Shown: positions 10,192-21,069 of the stretch, one piece after another
Position numbering within the stretch: the first letter of the stretch is position 1
Layout of the letters: every line of letters starts with the position of its first letter
From: Buxus sempervirens
Taxonomy: Eukaryota; Streptophyta; Magnoliopsida; Buxales; Buxaceae
NCBI GenBank assembly: GCA_947561395.2
Contig: OX387191.1
Span: 39,015,439-39,079,438, forward strand
Direction of reading: 5' to 3'
DNA: 64,000 nucleotides
Translations under genes and position numbers: made by a program
The notes under the pieces: generated by a model
What the model was told of the DNA's origin: nothing
The model's input: the letters and a program-made list of their open reading frames with translations, nothing else
Database searches by the model: none

Positions 10192-13072
10192 TCCCCCATA
10201 AGAGGTCTCTTCCCTGCAAGATGCAATCCAATATGGACTACATCTCCCCCATAAGAGGTAACACACACATCTCCCCTGTGGGATGCAATCACTTTATGAT
10301 TACATCGCCCCCAAAAGATGTCTCTCCCTTGCAGTATGCAATCCAATATGGACTACATCTTCCCCATAAGAGGTAACACATCTCTGCCACCAAGCAGGTA
10401 ATCAAAAATTTGGCCACTAAGCCATTGTACAAATAATCCACATTGCCATCCATGGCATATAAATCATTCCATGATACATGGAAGAGCATAAATCTACAAT
10501 CCAATTTCGTATATAAAGTAGTTTTTTCATATTTAATCGATAATCCAAAACCTCTTGCCAATACTTATTGTATTTCAAAACATAGGCTTAATGTACTCAA
10601 ATCCGTTATAAAAGTATTTTGATCCATTTTGGAACTTGAATCACATCTAAAACAATGTTTTACAGGTGTAGAAATCAACCAAATTGATTTAAACAAATTC
10701 TAGAACCAAAACTCTCTTTCAAGTCAAAACAAGACATATTTTAGTAGAACATACCCAAAACTTTGTATAATTTTTATAAAATTAATCGACCACTGAAAAC
10801 AACTCATAAACACCTAAATCTTATTTGTACATATGTTTTATTTGTCTAAAAATCAATTTATAATAAAAATCTAGGTATTTTCCCAAAATTAGAAAATTTG
10901 GGTTGGGCGCTCAAGCGGTCCTACCTAGCGACCTTTGAAATAAAACAGAACAATACGGAACAAAACAAACACTCAATAGAGTGCTCAAGCAATCATGTTG
11001 AGCGGTCGATAATATAAGTAATGCAAGTGAAACGCTTAACAAGGTCGCTCGAGCGACCTGTCACATGCTCACCCAATTGTGGCAAAACCTGAAAATCCGA
11101 TTTCTATAATTTTTTTCTTTTAATCATTTAAATCATAATTCCAACAATTCAAACCACTTCTAACACATCTAATATCATTTATAAATCATATTAAATCATT
11201 CTAAACAAATCAAAGCACAGATTTACTACAAATCTAAATCAAAATCTTAGAAATTCAACAATAGAAAACATACTTAACAAATTTCATAAACCCATCTAAG
11301 ATCATTCAAATCCACGAAATCTACTATATAAAATACATGGTTTGGTATCTCAAATCATCATATATTAATTCCAGATCAAACTCAAATGATTAAACCTAAA
11401 ATCATGCAACGATAAAACAAAACGGAGTGTTATTACTTGCCTCAAAACGCAAAATCCTTCTCTTCAAGTTACCGCTGAGATTCTGCTATTATCACACCGC
11501 TCTAGAAACCTCAGAACACCATCTCTAGTGTTCAGATTTAAGCTCCACCAGTCATGAACAAATGTAAAATCTTGAATTTTTTAATATAATAATAATATAA
11601 TAAAATAAATCTAAGTATTAAAGAATAAATTCAATAAGCCTAAACATATTGATAACTAAAGATTTAATTTAGGTATTGGAGGATTAACATTATAATCCAA
11701 AGATATATTTGTAATTAAATAAATAAATAATAGTAATTTTGAGTAATTAGGAATTTAAATAGTAAGTTCAATTAATTGGAAGAATAATTATGGATTTGAC
11801 TTTAGGAAGAGTTAAAGAGTAATTAATAGTAATATAAAGTAAAGGATTGATTAATAGGTAGAATAAATTAAATATGGATGTTTGGGGGAGATAGGTACTA
11901 ATCTAAGTGCATTTCATGGTTAAAAATTATATGAGGAATAAAGATGAGAATTTTGGAAAAGATCCAAAGGTTAGATATGGAATTGTAAAGAAAAGGGTAT
12001 TTTAGGCTTTTCATAATAGGCCAATTAATAAAGTAATTAATAGAATTGGAAATATTTAATTAGACTTAATTTGGGTTAAGTTTGAATTTAAATAGAAAAT
12101 TTATGGCTTAAAAGAAGGAAAAAGGGCTTATTGGTAATTATGATTTAATAGATGCCTTAAATTTGAGGATAAGAGGAGCATTGGGGTGTTTTAGTAATAT
12201 TTTAAAATAAGGAATTAAATTAACACAAAATCAAGTAAATTAGAAGTTCCTTATAAATTAGATTTCAGAGAAAGTGGAATTAGAATGAGGGGTAAGATAG
12301 GAAGGTTTCCAATTAGAATTGGGAATCCTAGTTAGAAGGTCTCCTAAACCTATTAGGACTTCTAATTAAGTGGGCCTATAAAAGGAAGGCATTAGGGAAG
12401 TTTTAGGGTTTCCATTAATTGAATCAAGAGGAGAAAAGAAGTGAGGAAATTCGTGCATAGGGCTGGAGAAAAATAGAAAGAGATATCGAGAGAAGAAAAA
12501 GGTCTTTTATGAAGGACTGCTGTAGAAATCCGACCAGTCATGTTCAAATTGAGATCTAGAAAGATCCGGCCGTTGGATTGGCCGCAAATTTGGAGGTTAT
12601 GTTTTTTACTCGTAGGACCTCCATCTGAACGGTGGAGATTTGATTTGGAGAAGTCTAAAGTGGTACGATTAAGCTCAGAAAATCGGTCGACATTCGGGTT
12701 TCTTGGGAGAATAACTTCATATATTAAGGCAAGTAGCAAACACTTTGAAAACTGGAGGAATTGCATGACTTCTGTATGATTTAGATGTTTTATCTTGGTT
12801 TGTTTTAATTCAAATCTTGGTTTGAAGAGTTGAGAATTTTCTAAGATGATTTTGTTTTTATATACTTTTAGAGAAATCAAGAAAAGTGTTGATCATAAGG
12901 GATTTAATTTACGTAGGAAATTCTATATTAAAATATGATTGAGGGGAAATGATTAGGGTTGTTTTAGAAGTGATTTAGAATAGATTTAAGATGATTAAAA
13001 ATAATTAAAATTATACAAAATCTTTTATAATTCGGAAAATAAAAAAAGCCCAGAAAATACACTGAAATTAGC

Positions 13073-13240
13073 CTAGCGCTCGTCGGCGCTCGAGCACAAT
13101 TGCAAGCGCCTCGCCTATGTAATTTTATAACAGAACCTTGAACTCGACACCTGGGAGGACGCTCAAGTGTAGTCCCGAGTGGCTAAGCAAAATTTCACCC
13201 AGTAATGGACGCCCAACAGGCCGCTCGAGCACAATGTCGA
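13073..13240 (+). repeat. GC-rich short-palindrome cluster in LTR R
   Basis: GCGCTCG, GCGCTCGAGC, CGCTCAAG and CCGCTCGAGC units recur within about 170 bases. The flanking DNA is AT-rich, so the cluster stands out in base composition. Confidence 0.7.
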
Positions 13241-14176
13241 CCAACCACTGTCAGAATTTTCCAGATTTTGTAATTCGAGCCCAGATCTATTTTTAATGAT
13301 TTTTCTTGGAATTCTAAAGTTGTAACACCTGTAATTAGGATAATTTGAGATGAAGGAAGTGACGGAATGAAATTTAGATAAAAGAATAGTAATTTGAATG
13401 ATGAATGTAAAGATTGATTTTATAGAGGTATTTTGAGGAACATGTGGACTTAACCTATTTAGATCTGATTTTGAGTAACATTAATTATTCCTAAACTTCA
13501 CTACAGACCTAAGTTATCCTCTGAAAGGATCAAATATCAATATTAATAAGTTTTAATACCTTAGGTTCTTAAAAGAAGAAATTTGAACATCATTGAGTAA
13601 ATTATTGAGAATAACAACCAACTATGAGATGAAATTAAGCAAGACCTAGTATATTGATTTAATAAGTCATCTAACACTTAAATATGAGTAAATTAAGAGT
13701 ATTTACATTAATAAATTACTGTTTAGGCATTTAATCAAAGAATTGGGCATATTTTGGTAAAGATGACATGTTTTCAAGATTTGGATTGTGTTTTCTATTT
13801 ATTTCCAGATTTGAGCAATTTCTTACATTCAATATTATATTTCTAAATACTTGCATATAGTTTTATTGATAAATTGGCAGAATTATTGTTTTACCTCCGT
13901 GTACTCGAGGATGCCCCATGTATTTAGGATGTTGATACCTCTGTGTACTCATGGATGCCCTTTGTACTCGAGATGAGATATTTGAGATTCAGATGAGTTG
14001 TTTATTGAAGATTTATGGTATTGATTGATGCATTATTAAGTTATTAAAGGTTTTTGATTGTGAAGTTGTGTCTACCAGGCTTAGCTCTTAATGGATCCAT
14101 AGAGTAGCTAGTAAATGGAAATGTTTTCTAAAGTTCTTATTCTGTGTCATAGGCATTCCATCATCTCGAGGATGGT

Positions 14177-14264
14177 ACCGCTCCTGTATTGGTCGGTTGC
14201 TACGTTACCCACTCCAGTATCGGTTGGGCCGTACATGCTAACTCACTCCAATATAAGTTGAGTT
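14177..14264 (+). repeat. Three-hairpin array with constant loop, LTR R
   Basis: The stems are ACCG/CGGT (14177-14180 with 14194-14197), CCCA/TGGG (14208-14211 with 14225-14228) and AACTCA/TGAGTT (14240-14245 with 14259-14264). All three loops are 13 bases and related: CTCCTGTATTGGT, CTCCAGTATCGGT and CTCCAATATAAGT. Confidence 0.75.
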
Positions 14265-14420
14265 CTTCCGTTGGGTGTGGAATATAACCTGACCAGTAGT
14301 GGCGGGTCCACCTGTAAATCAATTAGATAGCATATTGGCATATGTCTGTAGTTAACTCTGTTTACAATTCTATTAGTCCTATAATGTCATAGGTGTGGTG
14401 TGCTGATTGTTATGATTCAT

Positions 14421-14421
<1 letters not shown>

Positions 14422-14475
<54 letters not shown>
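14422..14475 (+). repeat. (ATT)n microsatellite
   Basis: About 18 uninterrupted ATT units lie inside solo LTR R. Confidence 0.95.
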
Positions 14476-17400
14476 CATTTATCTGGTTTAATCGCATACC
14501 TCATTACTTGTTTTATAAAATTATTGATTGTTTTATAGCATGCATATTGCTATTTGTTGAGATTTATATCTCACTCCAGTTTTCCCCATTTTTCAGGTAT
14601 TCTTGGAGAGTTCGACAACCTTGGGGTGAATGTGAAAGGGGTAGTATTTAGTTAGGACCCAAATATAAGCTGATATTGTAAATTAGTTCTTAGTTGATGT
14701 TCCCACTTGTAACTATTGTAAGTTTGTTAATGAATTAAAAAGTTCCTTAGCGTAAATTTATCTTCAACCTTTTTATGCTATGTACTTCATTGTCTTGTTA
14801 TCATTCAAGTAATGTCCTGATCCGTTTTAAAAAAAAAAAAAAACAACAACACTTGGATTTGGGGTGTTACAACAAAACCCCTAAATTTGAGGTCAATCCA
14901 ACAGTTGAATCTCCTTAGATCTCACTTTTATGAACGTTGGTTAGAAATTTCTGCAGCACCTTCTCTCTCTATATTCTCCAAACGTGAGAGCCCTCCTTTC
15001 TCCTCATTTTCCTTTATATGATTTGATTAAAAGAAACCCAAACTCGCCCTGAGAACCAAACCGCAAGTCTCCCTCACGTTGTATCAACTGAAAAACAAAA
15101 CAAAACAAAACACGGATGAAATACGAATATCCCAGTAGGTAACACTATGCATGAATAAACAGTTTATACATAAAAATAGTCATGCTTTCATGTTCGATAA
15201 AATATATGAGAAAACATGACACAATCTCAGAAAATAAAACAGTAATCAAATAAAAACATTTCAACAGATATAATCTTTCCCATCAACATGATTTTCAACA
15301 CAAAAGTGTAATAAGCAAAACCAAAACCAAACCATCATATGTCTTTGTAGGACTCATGAAGACAAGCAGGCCTTTAACAAGAAACTCTCTATTCACTATG
15401 CCACAATGCGACTTATGAGCGAAGCTAGTAAAATCCTTAAAACTGTATGAAAACTGAAACATGAGACCTAGACATCAACTTATTGCACACGAAACTCACA
15501 GAGTTCGGCACATACCACCCAAGCATGCAGCCCCTGAATCTGAACATGAGGATGGCCGCTAATCTGCACATACAGGGTACTCACTAGCAACTGGCATCTG
15601 AAATAAGATCCTATTGACATGAAGACCCCCCCAATTCAAACTAACTTGAAAAGGAAGCGTGAGCACAAACTAGGAGTATCCGACCAAAGAAAAACCTCTT
15701 CACACTCTAGCTTAACCTTATGGATCTATATTCAACTATGCCCACTAGATATGTAAAACCCCAGATTTAGTAAGAATTTAATTAACAGATTTACTGGTAG
15801 ACTTAATTAAATACTTGTGAATGGAGATTTCGGGCTATCGAATAACAAAGGGGAATTTGAATTTTTATTTAAACTTAAGTGGGTGAATACTAAATGGTAA
15901 TTAATAGTGATTAAAAATTTTAAACCGAATAAATAATATTATCCTTAACCTTAGGGGAGGGTAAATATGAGATTTCGAAGATTAAGTCAAGACGACAATA
16001 AATAAATTAGGTTAAGAGTGGAGTTCGGCGAAGGCTATAAATAGAATGCTAGGTTAAAATTTCGGATTGGAAGAAAAGAAACCAGAGGCCGAGCTTTGAT
16101 AATTGGAGGGCGAGAGGAAGGAGATATATCCCAAGGGTGTTATGTGGGGCCGAGCTCAGATCTAAGTTAGGTCTGGATGCTGTTATGGACCAGAGGGCAT
16201 TGGACGATAAGTTTTCTTTTCGGTGGCAACTACTAGAAAGATTAGAAGCTAGAAGAAATTCTCAATAAAACAAGTGAGTAGCATCGTTTTAATCTGTGTT
16301 TTGGGTTTTGATTTCTGGATTAGCCGAACTGCATGTTGTGGAAGAGTGTTAGTTTCAAAACATGGATTTTTCAATGAGATTTAGATTGGTGATATGAAGT
16401 ATGTTAGATTAATTTCGAATCATGTTTAAACGTCTTTTGGGGATGGTAGAAGCATAGGAAAATTGTTACATAGGTGTAAAATTTGGTCAGTCATGGAGTT
16501 TTGGAGTTAACAGAGAGTTGTAAAACGTAGGTTGGATCCGCCGAGCTACTGCCAACCTCCTTGCTTTCAGCGGCAGCTCAACGTGAGTTGTGTTTTGGTT
16601 CCGCCGAGTAGGTGCCGACCTTGCCCCAAGTGTCTGCGGTTAGCGCACCCACTAAATTCCTCAGAAAGGTGCATCTGACCAATCCAAGCCAAATTTTGAT
16701 ACTGTGAGGCTTCAACCTCTTAACCAAAGACTAAATTAGGATAATAGAAGTATCTTATCTACTCAAAAACATCCGAAGATCCTTTAGTCAAATTTATTGA
16801 TAATTTTATGAGTTCCTAGGTGATAATGGAGGGACTGTTAGTAGGTGATTTTGCTATTCCTGACACTACGAGTTAATGGATTAGTTTTTCTTATGTTCTA
16901 CATTGTTTTCCGATTGTGAAATTGTTTAAACTGGGTTTACTTGATTTTAAAGTGTTGAATTGTATTTTATAGAGTTTTCTTGGTGTGAGTAAAATGGTTT
17001 TACTACCAATGTATTTTGGTTGAAATATTACTGAGATGTCATGAGTATTGTTCTGGCCTGGAGTGACTTGTGATGAGTTGTATTGGGGTATGTGTAACAC
17101 CCCGGAACCGGGTTATGTAGAAAAACCATAACTCGTTCCCAAAGGGTTTCTTATATACACATGATCGCTATATCAGAGTGAAGGATAACATGAAATAAAC
17201 AATAATATAATCAGAGTTAACTAAAAATCCCCATTTCACCTGAAACAAGCATATACCCGCCTGTATCGTCCTCTCTGAAATCTGAAAACAAAACGAAACA
17301 AAAGGAATGAGATACGACTATCTCAGCAAGTAGCACATGCATGCTCAAATATATATTTAATTTAATTTCTAAAACATGCACGATTAAAACATACTTAACG

Positions 17401-17642
17401 ATTAACCACGGATAAATCGATTAATCCAACTAATTCGGCAAAACATTATCAAACCACAAAGTAAGGTGGGACTCATGAAATTGGACCACTTTGTAAGGTT
17501 AAGTTCTAGCTCCAAACAGTTTTAGTCCGAAATCCTCTACCAAACCTGATGCCACTGTCAAATCTGATATATCTGCAAAAACTTATTCCTCCGCGAAATT
17601 CTAATTCCAATATCGTCGTCTCTCAGTAGAAACACAAGACCT

Positions 17643-17860
17643 CACCCTCTCCAAGGGTGGAAATGGATAACCATCCAGTCTGAGAACCACTATCACACTG
17701 TCAAATCTGCTGCCAATAATTAGACCTCACCCCCTCATGGGGTGGAAACGGAGCTGCTACAGCACTTCCCTCATAGAAGGCCTCTTTATATGGAGGAAAT
17801 GCACCAGGTAATTTGATTTGCAGCACTTCCCTCATGGAAGGCCTTTCCATATAAAGGAAA
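17643..17860. repeat. Hairpin array in LTR Z
   Basis: CACCCT-CTCCA-AGGGTG (17643-17659), TGGAT-AACC-ATCCA (17664-17677), CACCCC-CTCAT-GGGGTG (17728-17744), CTTC...GAAG (17765-17779) and, in the following unit, CTTCC-CTCAT-GGAAG and CCTTT-CCATAT-AAAGG. Five-base CTCAT/CTCCA loops recur with different stems. Confidence 0.7.
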
Positions 17861-18063
17861 CGCATGAAGGAAGCTAGACTTTAACCAAACAAATTAGACA
17901 GACTTCACTTACTAGCTAAATTATGGATCCATAACGTGCTATGCCCTAAATAGCTTAAATAACTAAACCAACCAATAAAGCAATGACTTCGAATCAAACC
18001 AAGAAATAATCCGACATGCAAACCAACAAACAACCAAATGCGAGCAAACGTAATCGTGGCCAC

Positions 18064-21000
18064 TGTGAGACGTGGAAAAATCACCAGGATGATTCCCCCT
18101 CCGTCATCACACGGGCTCAACATAAAATGAGAGAGTCGCCACCATTCAGATCTTCGGGTGTGAATGGACACCAAAAGATTCAAAAATAATCAAAAAGAGC
18201 TAAAACGCAAATTCTAGAGTAAAAATAACTCTACTTGAAAATCAAATCCAGAGATGGGTAAGGGGATTAGATTATGAATGTGGGAAGGTGTTTGGCACCC
18301 TCATTCACCCACACAAGGTGGTTTCCAAGTGTTGTTCATGCTAAAAAATGAGAAAGCTTGCTAAACTCATCAAAAACCTTGAAAAAGGATAAAACAAATG
18401 TATGATATCTTCACATGAAAATCCAAATGAATTTCAGATCCTCTTTTATGTCAATATCACTTCTGGAATATCACCAATAGATGGAAATCAAAGCAAAAGT
18501 TGCACAAAACCAAGTTGAGTCAAATCCGGAAGATTCGGTAAAAGATAACGCCATTTGTCTTGAAATCATTTAAATCCAATTTAAATGGAGCCAAACCAAA
18601 TCCATTTGAAAGATTATGGTAAATGAGAGACTCATGCAAAATTCCAATTAAATCTGGTTGAAATCCTAGGAGTTGTATTTCTTTTAAAAGTGTTGTTGGA
18701 GGTAGTAAAAAGTGGCAAATGGGCAAGTTTGGAAAATTATCTAGAAAAATCGGCTCCATATAAATTCATGAAATTTGGTGGGAATGAAGTATGTATAGCC
18801 ATCTTTCAGATGAAACTAGCCTCATACAAAAATTCATTCGGATGTGTCTTGGGTGGTCTCCCGAACAGGCCCCGAAGATCACACATTTACCTAGAAAAGT
18901 GTTGTTGAACAGCTCTGAGTAAATCTGTTACCAACAACACAAATGGAGTCAAAAAATTATGAAATCAACTGGATTTGAAACTAGACTTCCAAAGGAAAAC
19001 TCAGAAATAAAAATCATTCGAATCGGACTTAAAACGAACACATGGCGCTCAGTCGAAGTGACAAGTTCTGTATTCAAACCTGAACTGACCTATCAACTTC
19101 GACAGAGAGATGTCAAAAATCCGCTTAATAGAAATTAATGAAATTTTACAGGCATAAACTAGACAGCCTCACCTTTCCCATAGCTCTAGAATCACTCCAA
19201 AATTCATCCGGACGATGAAGTTACGATTGTCCTAAGTTGGGGTACAGTTGCTGTCAAGTTAAGCCTTTTTTTTGAAGAAAATCAACTCAAACAGTGATAA
19301 AGTGTGTGGAATCCGTGCAAGATAAATCAAAACCATTTTGAAAAGATATTGAAGAACCTCTAGAAAGAAATTGGGCACAAGTTCGGCTCACCATCCTCTC
19401 CGATTGGAAAGGATATGCCAAAAACCCCAAAATTGAGCAAAAGTGCCCAAAATCGAGAGGTTAGACCTAGAGGCCTTCAAGATTTGAAATAAACTTGATT
19501 GAAATCGATAACGAACATTCCAGAATTGCTTGGGGCTATTTATTTTAGATCTACCACAATGACGCCAATAAATCCAAAATACAAGCCGAATCCGACAAAA
19601 CAAGTGCTATGTGTGTAAGTGTAAAAATCCATTCTTTAACAATATAATAACATATAGCATGCATTTAAATCAATCAAATGGGGTTCTAAAACAACCTAGG
19701 GTTCCGTTCCATTATCGTTTCCCTTAGTTCTCTCTCCCCGTTAAACACGGTTCTTCAAGATAATCTTGGGGTACTTTGAATATGAAACGGTTTTCATAGA
19801 ATCAAAAGGCTTATTCCAATCAAAGTTCTAGCACTAGGATCAACCACCAGTCTCGTTTCCCCTAGATCTCGCCTTCACGTTTTACGGCTAGGGGGAGTCT
19901 CGAGGTACTTTGAGTAGAGGAAGGGTTTTCACACACATAGAAGAGGCCTTATTCTACAAAAAGGTAGAAGAAGAGATCTAGATCTAGAATGTAAAAACAG
20001 AAAAATAAAGAGAGGTTTAAGGCTTACCTGGGCTTCTGGAAGCAAGATTGCAACGGTTCCCCTCTTCACTCGGAGCTCTTTGATCTCCAACTTCTTGGCA
20101 AAAGTTCTTGGCAAGAGTTAATGGCCATTTGCTTAAGGAGGAGCCTCCTATTTATAGGCAAAGGCTAGGGTTAGAGTTGGTGGGATGGTAGACGCAACAT
20201 AATGTCTAGAGCCCACCAACCTTAACCCTAAGGCTATTTCCGAGATTTCCACTCATTTAATGAAGGATATAATGGTAAAAAGTGAAAACTCTCGGAAAAC
20301 CCTAATTTTGAGCAAAAATCATGTATCCGACATATCAGGTCGGATACACAAGTGCCAATATGTATCCGACATATGATGTCGGATACATTAAGAGCCGCTT
20401 ATATCCGACATAAGTTGTCGGATATGAAGAAGTATGCTTGTATCCAACCTGAGTTGTCGGATACAAGGAAAAATGCCTATTTTCTCAAATTTTGTGCTGG
20501 TTTCAAAGGAAATAATGATTTTTGCCAATTATTTATCATCTTTATTGTGCAATTTGGGGTGTCTACAACTGCCCCTCTTTGCGGGAGTTGCGAAGCAATG
20601 AGCTGCAAAGATTAGACAACCCCAAATTGCACTCCCTTAACCATGATTTGCTTGGTTCAATTCAATTTTGTAAAATAATTTTTGGGTGAAGATTTGCCAA
20701 AAAGCCCTAACTTTAAGTGGGTATCTCTCCAAGAGGTCTTAAATTCCACTAGCTCTCGTGGCTATGAACTAGATTTTAAACCCAAAATAAGATTTTTGAA
20801 AACTGATTTTTTATCAAACCAAGTTAAAAATTGAGTGAATATTTTCCTTTTGACCAGCACATTTCTCCCAAGTTGTCCCAAATTCCACTGAGCTCTCGTG
20901 GCTGTGAAGTGGATTTTAAGCCAAAATAGGGTTTTTTGTGAAAATAGCAAATTTTGTAGCACACATTTTTTTTCCTTCTCAAACCCAATGCAAAGAATTG

Positions 21001-21069
21001 AAAATTCCAATAATATATTCCTCTCCTTCAAGATTTATCAAAAATCGTGCAATTTTGGGGTGTCTACAG
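18064..21069 (-). mobile_element. Tat-like LTR element remnant U
   Basis: The + strand runs from TGTGAGACGTGG to GGGGTGTCTACA and is flanked by GCCAC (18059-18063 and 21070-21074). On the minus strand a full LTR starts TGTAGACACCCC at 20570 and is preceded by the purine tract AAAGAGGGGCAGT. 20571-21069 ends in a second LTR-like start. It therefore looks like an internally reduced element rather than a simple solo LTR. A minus-strand CTATAAATAG-type TATA box lies at 20149-20159 and a GTAAG donor-like site near 20024. It is a fossil with no coding domain left. Confidence 0.75.
20323..20467. repeat. Four-hairpin array upstream of the U TATA box
   Basis: GTATCCGAC/GTCGGATAC (20323-20347), TGTATCCGACAT/ATGTCGGATACA (20361-20387, 12-bp perfect stem, 3-base loop), ATATCCGACA/TGTCGGATAT (20401-20425) and CTTGTATCC/GGATACAAG (20437-20467). 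The shared stem core is TATCCGAC; the loops differ. Confidence 0.88.

Larger units (their letters stand above)
7140..10400. repeat. CTCC/GGAG palindromic minisatellite in P (split by a solo LTR)
   Basis: Across 7140-7659 and 10197-10400 the text repeats variants of CATCTCCCCTGTGGGATGC, CTCCCCCACAGGAGGTAAC and TGCAATCCAATATGGACTAC. Many units are inverted CTCC-GGAG or CATC-GATG pairs. The intervening 7660-10191 is a later insertion. Confidence 0.7.
11573..14871 (+). mobile_element. Solo LTR R (Gypsy-type)
   Basis: It runs from TGTAAAATC to GGTGTTACA and is flanked by ACAAA on both sides (11568-11572 and 14872-14876). In order it holds a TATAAAAGG box (12377-12385), a GCAAGT donor-like site (12729-12734), a GC-palindrome cluster (13073-13240), a hairpin array (14177-14264), an (ATT)n microsatellite, the GAGAT/ATCTC hairpin (14559-14572) and a TTTTCAG acceptor-like site ending at 14596. 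There is no coding capacity. Confidence 0.88.
6452..15045 (-). mobile_element. Gypsy-type LTR fragment P (host of two later solo LTRs)
   Basis: The left end TGTAACACCCC at 6452 abuts Copia A gag-protease. P reads on the minus strand: it has a TATAAAGG box at 15011-15020, a GCAAGT donor-like site near 11443-11448, a GC-palindrome cluster at 10905-11075 and the GAGAT/ATCTC hairpin at 6833-6847. P is an incomplete fossil, and its sequence lies in three pieces around the inserts at 7660-10191 and 11573-14871. Confidence 0.65.

Noticed and set aside
12392-12880. 162-codon minus-strand open frame
   Set aside because: It runs antisense through the leader and donor region of solo LTR R and resembles no protein.
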